DNA of 64,000 bases. Origin: Cylicocyclus nassatus (taxonomy: Eukaryota; Nematoda; Chromadorea; Rhabditida; Strongylidae). Below are positions 32,453 through 42,513 of this stretch, piece after piece (positions within the stretch are counted from its first letter, which is position 1; the number at the start of each line of letters is the position of its first letter). The notes below the pieces were generated by a model that was not told the DNA's origin, ran no database searches, and saw only the letters and a program-made list of their open reading frames with translations. Made by a program: the position numbers and the translations under genes. The stretch is taken from positions 13,926,880-13,990,879 of the forward strand of contig CATQJL010000112.1 of assembly GCA_958299035.1 (NCBI GenBank), given 5' to 3'.

Positions 32453-32598
32453 TTAGAAAAAGTGTCGGGTGAAGGGTGGGTGAGACTTTTATAATGGGAG
32501 TGCTCAAGTACAGGCTTTTTTACCATTGTAGAAAGACGTCTACTTGAGCACCCCCCTTATAAGAGTCTCACCCAGCCTTCACCCGGTACTTTTTCTAA
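32453..32598. mobile_element. Small 146-bp foldback MITE at the 3' end of LINE-3
   Basis: The ends TTAGAAAAAGTGTCGGGT and (reverse-complemented) TTAGAAAAAGTACCGGGT continue into complementary arms (GAAGGGTGGGTGAGACT; GTGCTCAAGTA) around a short loop, so almost the entire element is a hairpin. The target duplication is unclear. Confidence 0.65.
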
Positions 32599-32945
32599 TA
32601 GACCCCAGGCAAAGTATATACTTTCTGAAAGTGGAGGACGAGACGGTTCCGACGTGACCATTACGGTGTACAAGATATTCATCTACAAAATTTATTAATT
32701 TTTATACGTTAAAAACTCCAAAATGTCCAGAAATCACTACTCACACCCGTCACCAAGCACTTTTTTTAACAGACTCCTCCACTTGTACGTAAACAATTCA
32801 CGTACAAATATCTCCTTTGCTTAACCTTACCTCACTTGATTTTTTTCTCGGCTTTCGGTGAAGGGGTTCACCTTGGTCCTGGCTCAGAGGTGAAGAGGGG
32901 GTGAGAAAGTTCTCACACTATCGCATCTGTGTTAAGGATGTTATA

Positions 32946-33562
32946 CAGGGTGTCCCAAAAAAATGTGAACACTGTGGAGCGAGGTCTAACTTAGATCTGT
33001 GGTATGGAGCGAATCGTCGATCTTTCTTCATTACTGTAGGATTACGGTGGGAACTTTGATAAGGATTTTAAGCCGCTGAAAGTCATATTCTGCCTCGGAA
33101 CAAAACTAAACAAGCCAAAAACTTTTATACATGGGTAATGGAAGCCGCTGAGTTCGAATATGAAATTTCCTTCACTGTGACGCTTCTTTTCAAGGTTATC
33201 CCAGGTAAACCTCAATAAACGAATTTTCAGTATTTGTCAAAAATGCGACTACACTGTCAAAAAAGCTAAAAACACCGGTAAAAAGTTGTGTTATGGAATC
33301 AGCTTGCGCGAAAACCCTAGTACACGATTTTTTAGATTTTTCGAAAAAAATTTCGTCAAATCGCATTTTTCGCAATAGATCCACATGCCAGAAGTTCATA
33401 CCGTAATCCTACAGTAACGAAGAGCTATCGATGATTCGCTCCATACCACAAATCTAAGTTGAACCTCGCTCTACAGAATGTTGCCTCAAGCTCGGCGAAA
33501 GACATGAAAGCAACGGAGTTATTCAGGATCAAACAGTCTTCACATTTTTTTGGGACATCCTG
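32946..33562. mobile_element. Mariner-type MITE (CAGGGTGTCCC family), copy B
   Basis: 617 bp between TA duplications (32,944-32,945; 33,563-33,564), with ends CAGGGTGTCCCAAAAAAATG and CAGGATGTCCCAAAAAAATG (reverse-complemented). The arms include GGTCTAACTTAGATCTGTGG-type sequence in both orientations and the ACTGTAGGATTACGG phrase shared with copies A and C. It sits in old Penelope coding sequence. Confidence 0.8.
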
Positions 33563-33564
33563 TA

Positions 33565-33733
33565 TAATTTCAAATTCGAAAATTTTAATATCACCTGTGA
33601 CGACATGATTATTTGGATCTTCGATGAAATTAGGATATTTATCACGGATACAAGGTATAGTTTCGATTACATTTTCATTAGTATTGTGGAGAAATTTATT
33701 ATTTGTAAGTCTTACTATAGATGGGCGTGTCAT
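33565..33733 (-). pseudogene. Old Penelope-like element, fragment C
   Basis: The minus strand reads FIEDPNNHVVTGDIKIFEFE, aligning by eye with YIDNNHGHIITGNLEIIKD of the intact copies. Upstream it runs to the Tc1-like foldback (33,739); downstream it stops at MITE B, and the next piece of the protein (fragment D) is at 27,984. About eight codons and the frame are lost between C and D. Confidence 0.65.
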
Positions 33734-34576
33734 ATATACAGTGACCGCCGAAAATTTGCGGACAAGTTGCCCTCCTTTTTTCAGCGTTCATTTCTGGAAA
33801 ACGAGGATGAAAAATTGACTGGATTGCAAAAGGTGATAGAGCTCTTGAAGAGCTACAACCCGCACGCTGCGGTTTTTGGAAAATATGTATTCTAAGAACT
33901 TTGAAAATCTTTTTCTAGAAAAAGTTCGAAAATGGAGGTCACAATGTTGCGGACAATAATTCTTCAAACACGAAACTGTTCCCTTAGGTCTTTCTTTGGA
34001 GCAAAACAGAAGATTTCCGAACAGATAAGCTTACTATATTACAGAGCTCATCGAGTACAAAAATCAGATAGTGTTCAGTTCCAAAAAACGCGAGTTAGAT
34101 TTTGTTTTGCTTTTTCAGAAAAATAGCTTTCATTTTTCTCTTTCAAAGCAAATTTCTTTACATGGAAACCTATTCAAGGCATCCCAACAAAGCTGCTCGG
34201 ATAAAGTAGATGCTCTTTACCATTCTCCATGCATCGGACATGTGCTGGTGAGTTTCTTGGCTGAAAATGACTGCTGACAATGCGTGCAGATGACCCTTTC
34301 TGCGCCTCATCACAGACTTGTGACGATTTGCGGGCTAGTAGCTCAGCCGTCAGGTAATCTACGAGACTGTACTTAAGCTTATTCGAAAGAACGTGACTTC
34401 CCCGACACGATGGTATGCAAAAGATTGGGTATGAGAAACAGCGGAGATTTGGCGGATGGAGTGAAAGCGCAGTGCTAGGTGATTGGAGTGGAGGCTCTTA
34501 TCAATAGAAATAGAAATAGAAATAGAGATAGTTATATACAAAATGTGGTGCCATAATTAATTTTGCAGTGAACTAA

Positions 34577-34650
34577 TTTAACTCCGTTTCGTTCCTGTCC
34601 TTAGACGGAGTAAAGGAGCTCAGAACTCTCCCCGGAGCTCATCAGTAAGG
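34577..34650 (-). ncRNA. Hammerhead-ribozyme-like motif, Penelope copy 1
   Basis: Same layout as at 42,039-42,112 but with one change: the block after CTGATGA is GCTCC in place of GTTCC, which breaks one pair with the downstream GGAAC. The blocks CCTTA, CTGATGA, ACTCCGTC, TAAGG and GAAACGGAGT are intact. It lies in the element's 3' UTR between the reverse transcriptase and the CTATTT tail. Confidence 0.45.
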
Positions 34651-35058
34651 AAGGAGAGTTCATGAGTCCTGTGTATTTCAAAATAGTTTTAGGATAAAAT
34701 TTTTTTGAATGTTGTTGAAATAGATGAAGTTTAAAAACTTACAATTTTTATACTCCGTCTTTCATTATATATAATAATATATGATATATTATATATATTA
34801 ATCATATACTATAAATTATAGTAGTGACCATATTGGTAGACTATAGGATAAAATGAAACATGTTAGTGTTTTTGTAGTTGGTTTTATTTATTATGATGTT
34901 AGTCATTTTGATAGACTACTTTACCAAATTGGTTGTTTGTAGTAGATTTGTATTGAAATAACTATACTGATTAATGATATGTGCTATTGATTAGAATCGT
35001 ATGAAAGAGCTTAATTGAAGGCTGGTATAAGACGTATATTACATCAGTTAACTATATA

Positions 35059-35737
35059 CAGGGTGTCCCAAAAAAATGTGCCTACTGTTTGGTTGTGAAT
35101 AACTCTCTTGTAACGAAGTGTTTCGAGGTGCTTTAGGCACCGTTTTGTAGAGCGAGGTTGAACTTAGATTTGCAGTATGAAGCGGATCATCTATCGCTCT
35201 TCATTACTGTAGGATTACGGTAAGAACTTCCAGCATATGGAACCATTGTAAAATATACCACCTAACAAAATTTCTTTCAAAAAATGTGAAAAATCGTGTA
35301 CTAGGGTTTTCGCGCATGCTGATTCCACCTAACAACTTTTTACGAGTGTTTTCAGCTTTTTTGACGGTGTAATTACATTTCTGGCAAATGCTGGGAATTG
35401 AGTTATTACGATTTACCGGTGTTAACTTAGGAAAGAAGCATCACAGCAAAATGGGAATTTCAAATTCGAAATCAGCGGCTCCCATTACCGTAGTGTAAGA
35501 GTTTCTGGCTTGTTTGGTTTCGTTCCGAGGCAGAGTGTAGCCTCCAAAGGCCTAAAATCTTTGTCGAAATTCCTACCGTAATTCTACAGTAATGAAGAGC
35601 GATAGATGATTCGCTCCATACTGAATAACTAAGTTTAACCTCGCTCTACAGAACGGTACCTAAAGCTTCTCGAAACACTTTATTACAAGAAAGTTATTTA
35701 TATTCAAACAGTAGGCACATTTTTTTGGGACACCCTG
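35059..35737. mobile_element. Mariner-type MITE (CAGGGTGTCCC family), copy C
   Basis: 679 bp with ends CAGGGTGTCCCAAAAAAATG on both sides and TA duplications (35,057-35,058; 35,738-35,739). Penelope copy 2 preserves the empty site at 42,511-42,525 (TAACTATATATTGTG) with a single TA, a direct proof of insertion. It lies at the stop codon of the reverse transcriptase and adds a foreign tail (TGCPKKMCLLFEYK) to that frame. Confidence 0.92.
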
Positions 35738-37700
35738 TATTGTGTAAATTTTGATGTAGAATGTGTAATAATCTTTTAATTTTGTCGTAATTGTAAAATT
35801 CGTATTTATAAAGTATAAAATTATTCTTATGTAAGCATTTGAAAATATTTGTATAAATCATGTTTTCATTGTATCCATTGGAAATAAGTAAGTTTCGTAA
35901 CTGTAGTATTTTTTTGACAAAATCGTCAAGATAAGTGCAAGTACGGGCAACTCTTAAAGTTTCTGTGTAAACAATTGCGTTTTTGATGTGATTGGATACA
36001 CCAGAAGTGATGTGTATAAATCTTTTTACTTGAAAAGGGAAACTATCAGTTTTGTTATACATTTTAGTTGTGATTCTGTTATTAATGATTGTAATATGTA
36101 AGTCCAAATAATTACAATGTAAATTATCTATATGAGTAGTTTCCAAACTTAGTTTGTTATCATATATGTTTTTGATTATATTATGTATTAAAGGTTCAGT
36201 GCGGTTGTGTATGATTAATAGATCATCCATATAACGAAATGCAAAAAGTTGTTTATTGTTATTTACTTTATTAACTATATACTTGTATTCATACCAAGAT
36301 AGTGTCAGGTCTGCTAACAATGGACTAAAATTACCGCCTTGTGGTACCCCTATTTTTTGTTTAAAAATGTATGTGCTAAATCTACAGAAACTGTTATCAA
36401 GAATATAATCAATGTAGTACAATAAATCTGAAATGGTGTAGTTTCTGTGGCTAGATTTTGTGTTTATATTATCGGTGTAGTATATTCTGTTAAAGCCATT
36501 ATATGTCAGATATTTTTTGTTTGCATTTTTGAAGCATAATTTGAGAAGTTCCTTGAGGTTGGTTTTTATTATGTTATGTGGTAGGCTAGTAAACATATTT
36601 GTGAAATCAGCTGAGTATAATTGCATGTTATTTATGTTGATATTGGATAATTTATCACTGACATTAGTATTGTCTATTGACCAGTAATTATATGAAGTTT
36701 GTTTTTTATATTTAATCGCTTGTACATAGTTTTTAAAATGTATTTTTATGTGTTGAAATATACATTGTAATTCCAAGGCAAGAGGTTTGATGCTACTGTG
36801 TGTAGCTCCAGTGATAAATCTGAATTTAATAGGGTTTTTATGGAGTTTTGGTACACAGTATATTAATGGTATTTTGTTAATATTTTGCAGTGGTAACTTG
36901 TTATTTCTGCAAAAGTCAATATGTCTTTTTATTATATCATTAGCATTTTCTTCTTCATATAAATTATATGTTTCATTTTCATTTGAAACTTCGTTTTTCT
37001 TATCAAATGTGATCCCTAATTCTTTCATTATTGTTTGTATGTAGAATTTTTTACAGATAACACCGAAGTTATTACTTGCTTTATCAAGTGGGCAAATTAC
37101 AAATTGATTTTTAAGGTTTTTTATGTATCTACATTCAAAATTGTAATTTTGTTCGTTTGGGTCTTGTTTGTTTTTTAGTCTGGTTTTATAGAGAAGTGGT
37201 TTGAATCTAAGTTTGAATTTTTTTAGAAGAAAAGTTTCTATGTTTATAAGTTCTTCAGGTTTAAGTTTGTATTTTTTGATGTAAGTATTCATAATGAGTT
37301 GAACTGTTGACTGGATCCAATCTATTATTTCTTTTTTACTGGTGTTGTTAGGTATTCTGTATTTAGTACCTTTGCTCATTATGGATTTTAAGTGTTTATC
37401 TTTAATTATTTCTAGGTTTCCAGTAATGATATGTCCATGGTTGTTATCAATATATTGTGTCATTTCTGATTCTCTACACTTACATTTTTGAGTAAGAATT
37501 TGATTTATTTTGTTCGTATCAAGTTCAGCGAGGATAGAATTGTAATTGAAAATTTGTATAGAAATTGGATTTTTGTATTTATATATTAGGTTGAACCGAA
37601 AGTTCTGTCCCTCCATTTTCAAAAATTCGTAACTTCGCCAGATTTCAACGGATTTGCTTGCTCGTAATTTTATTAGAAAGAATAGATCTTCCGCTTTCAA
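35694..37700 (-). CDS. Penelope-like reverse transcriptase (C-terminal half of the endonuclease-RT protein), copy 1
   Basis: A 668-codon frame. About the first 38 codons (up to SYEFLKMEGQNFRFN) come from the MITE at 37,586-38,295, and the last 14 from MITE C; neither belongs to the protein. Visible reverse-transcriptase motifs: IPLIYCVPKLHKNPIKFRFI (fingers), LYSADFTNMFTSLP (motif A, first catalytic Asp), KIGVPQGGNFSPLLADL (motif B, near residue 450), FRYMDDLLIIHN (motif C, near 489) and CNYLDLHITI (motif D/E). Penelope-like enzymes are related to telomerase and copy element RNA at a nicked target. All catalytic residues are present, so the domain is recent, but the protein is cut by MITEs. 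Confidence 0.88.
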   Translation of the reverse strand: MKAEDLFFLIKLRASKSVEIWRSYEFLKMEGQNFRFNLIYKYKNPISIQIFNYNSILAELDTNKINQILTQKCKCRESEMTQYIDNNHGHIITGNLEIIKDKHLKSIMSKGTKYRIPNNTSKKEIIDWIQSTVQLIMNTYIKKYKLKPEELINIETFLLKKFKLRFKPLLYKTRLKNKQDPNEQNYNFECRYIKNLKNQFVICPLDKASNNFGVICKKFYIQTIMKELGITFDKKNEVSNENETYNLYEEENANDIIKRHIDFCRNNKLPLQNINKIPLIYCVPKLHKNPIKFRFITGATHSSIKPLALELQCIFQHIKIHFKNYVQAIKYKKQTSYNYWSIDNTNVSDKLSNININNMQLYSADFTNMFTSLPHNIIKTNLKELLKLCFKNANKKYLTYNGFNRIYYTDNINTKSSHRNYTISDLLYYIDYILDNSFCRFSTYIFKQKIGVPQGGNFSPLLADLTLSWYEYKYIVNKVNNNKQLFAFRYMDDLLIIHNRTEPLIHNIIKNIYDNKLSLETTHIDNLHCNYLDLHITIINNRITTKMYNKTDSFPFQVKRFIHITSGVSNHIKNAIVYTETLRVARTCTYLDDFVKKILQLRNLLISNGYNENMIYTNIFKCLHKNNFILYKYEFYNYDKIKRLLHILHQNLHNTGCPKKMCLLFEYK

Positions 37701-38295
37701 GCCCTGTTTTGCGGAGCTTCTGTTTCACACTGAGTGCCGAGATAAAAATGGAAAACTAAGACCATGTAAACTTTGACCATTTTAAGTTAGGTCACCAAAA
37801 ATCTGGAATGCTGCAGAAAAATCTGAAATCGTCAGTACATATGTTTTTTGGCCTACCCTTTGCATCTGTGAAAAGTTTGTGTTGTTTGGACATCTCTGTG
37901 AGAAGTTATGAATATCGAGTTTACTATGGATAACGCCAAAATTAATTAATTTGGCAATTTTCGTGAAAATCATAACTTCTCGCAGAAACGTCCAAACAGC
38001 GCAAACTCTTCACAATTGCAAAGAGTAGGCCAAAAAACATATGTACTGACGATTTCAGATTTTTCTGCAGCATTCCAGATTTTTGGTGACCTAACTTAAA
38101 ATGGTCAAACTTTACATGGTCTTAGTTTTCCATTTTTATCTCGGCACTCAGTGCGAAGCAGAAGCTACATAAAACAGCGCTTGAAAGCGGAAGATCTATT
38201 CTTTCTAATAAAATTACGAGCAAGCAAATCCGTTGAAATCTGGCGAAGTTACGAATTTTTGAAAATGGAGGGACAGAACTTTCGGTTCAACCTAA
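37586..38295. mobile_element. Mariner-type MITE with TTAGGTTGAACC ends, only in Penelope copy 1
   Basis: 710 bp, palindromic arms of about 340 bp, ends TTAGGTTGAACCGAAAGTTC, TA duplications at 37,584-37,585 and 38,296-38,297. Copy 2 has the uninterrupted sequence (TATTTATATACAAGTCTGC near 44,357-44,375) with one TA, so the empty site is known. Arms are nearly identical to each other, suggesting a recent insertion. The central part has a second inverted pair around ACTTCTC. Confidence 0.93.
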
Positions 38296-38356
38296 TACAA
38301 GTCTGCATGGATTGTAATTGATTTTACTATTTTTGAGAATGTTTTTTACGTAACTA

Positions 38357-39376
38357 TTAGGTCATTCCGAAAGTATTTTCGCTTTTTTCAAACGGGCGCC
38401 ACATTTGATGGAACAAAGATTTTTAGGAAATCTTGGTAGCGTTCGATGCAGAATCTTATTCTCTTTCTAAAGGTTATGAAATTGTTGCAAAACAGTCAAT
38501 GAGCTTTCAGAAAATAACCAAAATCTGCGACCCATGCTTTTTGAGATGGTCAAGTTTCACGATTTTTTAAAACTTTCATATCAATCCTCAGAAGGAGTTC
38601 AAGTAACGATTCGATAGAGTAAACCTCATGGAATACAGTTCTACTTTTTTCTCTTTCTCGTAGCTCGCCGTAATTTTTCAAAAGATTTTTTAACAAAGCC
38701 ATCGGATTTTGGCAGTCCCACCTCAGCCACAATCGCATCAAACATCAGTAGCTTCTCGGAATTTCAAGCTTTCAAGATGATATATGACTTAATATTGAAT
38801 GTATAAAGCAAATGAGAGTTTACGGATTCGAAATATCAAATTTCGAGTTTTCCGGGTACAGCCTGGGGCTCCTTAAAAAAATGAATTGTGATGATTTTAT
38901 CCCCGAAAACTAAACGAATCGGAACAAAAAACACCCATTGGAAAGAGGAGAAAATGCTGCATCGAATAGTGACCGAGCTGCTCTTCCTTTGATGTTCTAG
39001 GAGGATTTACCCTTACAAATATGGAAATCGGTAGCATCAGTTAAAATTCTATTAAAAATGTATGACAAGCTATGGAAAAGAGAAAAAAGTTGGGCTGTAT
39101 TCTATGAGGTTTGCTCTATCGAACCGTCACTTGAACTTTTTCTGAGGATTAATATGAAAGTTTTAAAAAATCGTGAAACTTGACCATCTCAAAAAGCATA
39201 GGTCGCAGATTTTGGTTATTTTCTGAAGCCCCATTGACTGTTTTGCAACAATTTCATAACCCTTAGAAAGAGAATAAGATTCTGCATCGAACGCTACCAA
39301 GATTTCCTAAAAATCTTTGTTCCATCAAATGTGGCGCCCGTTTGAAAAAAGCGAAATTACTTTCGGAATGACCTAA
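38357..39376. mobile_element. Foldback MITE of the TTAGGTCATTCC family in copy 1
   Basis: 1,020 bp, ends TTAGGTCATTCCGAAAGTA, TA duplications at 38,355-38,356 and 39,377-39,378. Left and right arms of about 480 bp are almost perfect inverted copies of each other. It separates the endonuclease frame from the reverse-transcriptase frame and supplies the codons RSFRK that end the endonuclease frame. Copy 2 has a relative of exactly the same length at the same TA. Confidence 0.92.
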
Positions 39377-40247
39377 TATTATTGATAATTTTATTTAGAT
39401 TGATTTCGTCTAGTATATTATGGATATATTCAACTTTGATATTGTTATGACTAATATTTTGTTTTTCTTTTTTGTTACCATTGAACATAAATTTGCAAAG
39501 TATACTAAGAGTAGTTATTTTTTTATTTTCTTCAATTTTCATTAGAAATGTGGGATCAAAACATGCTGCAATTACTTGTTTTATGAAACTTCTTTTCGAT
39601 GAATGGATATATTGAAATAGGTCTTGTAGTGTGCTCTTACTATTAATAGTTTTCAAGAATGAATCTAGTGTTTCTTTATTCTTATTTTTATGTCTGTATT
39701 GACTACGTATTCTGTCTTTTGTTATGTTCAAATTATAGTAAGGATGTGTTTCTTTTTGTAAAAGAGGGTTATCAATATCGGATATATTTCCATATCCTTT
39801 AATGTTGTCATTCAATCCAAAAGGATAAGCTGTGTTGAGTAATTTGATCCAGAATAGTTCTTTACTTACCAAGACATTTTTGTCTTTATTGTTTTCCAGA
39901 CTATCTAGTATTTGAACCGTCATACTTCTATTTGTGCATGTTTTGAAGTGATCATATAGGAAGTTACTTATATCATTCTTTTTAGAATGATAAAAGTGTT
40001 CTCTTATCCTGCTTTTCAGATTTCTAGTCGTTAAACCTACATATTGTTTATTGCATTCATTACATGTGATGCAATAGATGACATTGTTATTTTTGCAATT
40101 GCTGTTATTTGTGCAAAATGTGTATATTTTTAATTTTGTTGAATTACTTACGATATATGGATTGTGATCCATTTGTCTACAAATGACGCATTTTGAACAA
40201 CATGCAGTTGTGTTGTCATCGTTACCAAAATTGTCTAATGTGTACAT
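39357..40247 (-). CDS. GIY-YIG endonuclease (N-terminal half of the Penelope protein), copy 1
   Basis: A 296-codon frame. A Cys-rich zinc-finger-like part comes first (CCSKCVIC at residues 16-23). The GIY-YIG core follows: VIYCITCNECNKQYVG (residues 56-71, the two Tyr-containing strands), R80 in RNLKSRIREH with H84, and the catalytic Glu in SKELFWIKLLNT (E130). The family nicks target DNA to prime reverse transcription. The last five residues are MITE-derived; without the MITE the frame runs on into the reverse transcriptase. The start MYTLDNFGND is the first ATG of the open frame and just precedes the zinc-finger part, so it is a plausible real start. Confidence 0.85.
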   Translation of the reverse strand: MYTLDNFGNDDNTTACCSKCVICRQMDHNPYIVSNSTKLKIYTFCTNNSNCKNNNVIYCITCNECNKQYVGLTTRNLKSRIREHFYHSKKNDISNFLYDHFKTCTNRSMTVQILDSLENNKDKNVLVSKELFWIKLLNTAYPFGLNDNIKGYGNISDIDNPLLQKETHPYYNLNITKDRIRSQYRHKNKNKETLDSFLKTINSKSTLQDLFQYIHSSKRSFIKQVIAACFDPTFLMKIEENKKITTLSILCKFMFNGNKKEKQNISHNNIKVEYIHNILDEINLNKIINNIRSFRK

Positions 40248-41966
40248 TTTGTTAACCTTACTTTTATGAAATTGTGATTGTTCATAATAATTATTAGCAT
40301 TGCAAGACGTAGTTTTTCGAGACCACTTGAATAACTTCCTAGTCGGCAGGTCTTTACCCTAGGAAGTGCGGGAGATAATGATTTGGCAGGGCTGCTGCCA
40401 GGGTTCATGACCGACCCTATTTGTGTTTAGTGAGTTTTTGAAACTTTGGTTTACAAATGAATAAACGGGACCCATGGAGTCGCAGGGGGGGGGGGTATCC
40501 CCCCATGTCCCCACATCCCCACTGGTTTCACCCATCATGGTGTCCCCCTATTTTTATAGAACAAGAGGTATGGCCCTCTTATCAAAGAATTTGTAAGGTA
40601 TTTGCAATAAAACAATATCTTACGATAAAATAAAAATAAAAATAAACTTACCTATTTTATTTTCGATTATTTATAAATAAGTTATTGATGAATATATTCG
40701 ATAAATAAGTTTTGATTACGATATTTAGACAAATTAACATAATTCAGATACAACATCTTTTGTATACATATAATTATAAAGTTATTTAAAAATATTGATA
40801 TTATTAGTTTATGTTTAATGTTATTAATATTGTAAATTAATGATTGAGTTAATTTTTGTATAAACTAATGATATATTTTATGATTGAAAAAGTAAATATA
40901 ATAAAAAAGAAAAAAAGGAAAACACATTGGTGTTTGATGTGTATGCGTAAGGTTAACATATTGTAACTGCAGTCGTTTATTTGCCGCATATTTTGTTATG
41001 TAATTTTTGGAATTATGAAGATTATTAAATAGTTGAATAATAGGTAGGACGATAGTGAAATGTTATAGTAATGTTGACAGCACAAACATTGATGGAAGAT
41101 AGTTGATGATGAGGAAAAGAATGGAACTGTTGTAATGACCGTACGATTGTTGGTGGGAAGTTTAGAAAAAGGAGAATTATGAGTTGTAAATGAGCTGAGA
41201 AGAGAAACTGTCAGTTTGACAGTGCGACCCAATTGGTCGAAAATAAGATAAAGAAAGCTGTCCGTTTGACAGCTCGACCCAATTGGTCGTAAAGGATAAT
41301 GTTGAAGACTGTGAACAAAAGTTAGTATTGTGTGATATTTTTGGTCGTAAAGGATAATGGTGAAGACTGTGAACAAAGGTTAGTATTGTGTGACATTTTT
41401 AGTGTGCACTAATGTAATGGAAATGAAGATTTAGACTTAAAGATAAATTGTTAGTTGTTATAATTATTTGGTTTGGGATGATTTCTTATGGGTTACCGAT
41501 TGACTTTATTTGAGTTTTGGAAATGAGATAAGTATTATTATCTCAAAATAAAAGTGTGATGTGAATGACGTTTGCAATTTCATTTTGTGGGTACTTTATA
41601 TGAGAAGTGGTGGAATGATTTCGATGTATAATTATCCACTTACAGTGTAGGAATATTACTGGTAGATTCCCCTTGTGTGATGAAACTTTACTTGTGATGT
41701 AAACGAATTTAGATATTTGTGGATACTTTGTCAAAAGATTGTGGATTAAGTTCAAGATAGGATTTTATTATTCATGAAAATCTTGAATGGAGTATGGTTA
41801 GTTTGATGTCATTTTAACAATTTCAATACTTTTTTATGAATGTGTAAGGTATCTCAACAAATTGTATTGGATTCATGAGATGAAGATTCGAACCCCATAT
41901 AATGGGTACTAACATCCAATGGAATCGGGAAAACCTCGAGTTACCATTAGACGTTAGCATTACTAA
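40248..41966 (-). other. 5' region of Penelope copy 1
   Basis: About 1.7 kb, AT-rich, with no domain. It contains a G9/C5 run near 40,487-40,505 (GGGGGGGGGTATCCCCCC) and the short direct repeats at 41,201-41,400. It has no counterpart next to copy 2, which is truncated upstream. It could be the 5' untranslated region or a pseudo-LTR part, or partly older host sequence. Confidence 0.4.
41201..41400. repeat. Two short direct duplications upstream of the Penelope endonuclease
   Basis: A block containing GACCCAATTGGTCG occurs at about 41,226 and again at about 41,277. A second block of about 58 bp, from TGGTCGTAAAGGATAATG to GTGTGA, occurs at about 41,285 and 41,343. CCAATTGG is itself palindromic. 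Confidence 0.65.
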
Positions 41967-42038
41967 TAGAAATAGAAATAGAAATAGAGATAGTTATATA
42001 CAAAATGTGGTGCCATAATTAATTTTGCAGTGAACTAA

Positions 42039-42112
42039 TTTAACTCCGTTTCGTTCCTGTCCTTAGACGGAGTAAAGGAGCTCAGAACTCTCCCCGGAAC
42101 TCATCAGTAAGG
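42039..42112 (-). ncRNA. Hammerhead-ribozyme-like motif, Penelope copy 2 (best preserved)
   Basis: On the minus strand, in order: CCUUA (42,112-42,108), CUGAUGA, GUUCC, a 19-nt linker with GGAG/CUCC, UUUACUCCGU then C, UAAGG, ACA, GGAAC, GAA, ACGGAGUUAAA. All hammerhead parts can pair perfectly: CCUUA/UAAGG (stem I), GUUCC/GGAAC (stem II), ACUCCGU/ACGGAGU (stem III), with GUC at the cleavage position and GAAA after stem II. The strand order is not one of the three normal circular permutations. A type-I reading using ACUCCGUC as a minimal stem III is also possible but lacks GAA there. Activity is unproven. Confidence 0.5.
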
Positions 42113-42513
42113 AAGGAGAGTTCATGAGTCCTGTGTATTTCAAAATAGTTTTAGGATAAAATTTTTTTGAATGTTGTTGAAATAGATGAAGTTTAAAAAC
42201 TTACAATTTTTATACTCCGTCTTTCATTATATATAATAATATATGATATATTATATATATTAATCATATACTATAAATTATAGTAGTGACCATATTGGTA
42301 GACTATAGGATAAAATGAAACATGTTAGTGTTTTTGTAGTTGGTTTTATTTATTATGATGTTAGTCATTTTGATAGACTACTTTACCAAATTGGTTGTTT
42401 GTAGTAGATTTGTATTGAAATAACTATACTGATTAATGATATGTGCTATTGATTAGAATCGTATGAAAGAGCTTAATTGAAGGCTGGTATAAGACGTATA
42501 TTACATCAGTTAA

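Larger units (their letters stand above)
28110..32470 (+). pseudogene. LINE-3: broken CR1/jockey-like retrotransposon
   Basis: + strand order: endonuclease remnant (about 28,110-28,600; VFVSDNILCEDLPTLVRGA, NVLDLVLSSEP, then GSDHASICFDL with the catalytic His/Asp motif); linker (28,680-29,113; RYVPHKKKAIE, FFSIQNPLNSASYKNV); then, after an 8-bp-TSD insertion (29,114-30,946), the reverse transcriptase (30,955-32,470). GELPNIWKQGRVVPVPK, FRPITINSVVCKVAGKII and EQFGFIAGCSTTLQLL are readable. The polymerase signature is YADEIKVFAS, with the second catalytic Asp changed to Glu. There are multiple stops and frameshifts. It resembles LINE-1 closely enough to be the same family. Confidence 0.75.
27993..32931. 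mobile_element. hAT-type element carrying LINE-3
   Basis: The ends CACAGGTGCGATAAGGTGAG (left) and CACAGATGCGATAGTGTGAG (right, reverse-complemented) face each other, with a near-perfect 8-bp duplication (CTAAGGAT at 27,985; TTAAGGAT at 32,932). Sequence outside both ends belongs to one old Penelope open frame, confirming the insertion. Only about 22 bp of inverted repeat is clear. The end is related to that of the element at 50,390 (CAGAGGTGCGATAGG). Most of the interior is LINE-3; no transposase seen. Confidence 0.65.
34503..41966 (-). mobile_element. Penelope-like retroelement, copy 1 (complete, endonuclease first)
   Basis: A minus-strand element. Its 3' end is a CTATTT tail at 34,503-34,530. 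Going upstream there is a 3' UTR with a hammerhead-like motif, the reverse transcriptase (35,694-37,588), the GIY-YIG endonuclease (39,377-40,247) and a 5' region of about 1.7 kb that meets the tail of copy 2 at about 41,967. Three MITEs interrupt it (35,059-35,737; 37,586-38,295; 38,357-39,376). Removing each at its TA duplication gives one continuous endonuclease-reverse transcriptase reading frame, so the two frames now seen are halves of one protein. Endonuclease at the N-terminus is the permuted arrangement described for Naiad/Chlamys-type Penelope-like elements. Confidence 0.8.

Noticed and set aside
36787..37044. + strand frame inside the Penelope RT (also 43,568-43,825)
   Set aside because: Antisense shadow of a well-supported reverse-transcriptase gene.
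37586..37700. First ~38 codons of the copy 1 RT frame as a real N-terminus
   Set aside because: They are encoded by the inserted MITE; copy 2, without the MITE, has different, element-derived codons there.
34577..42112. Firm call of a working, ordinary type-I hammerhead
   Set aside because: With ACUCCGUC used as minimal stem III, the required GAA before it is UUU in both Penelope copies. I therefore report a hammerhead-like motif and not a functional ribozyme.
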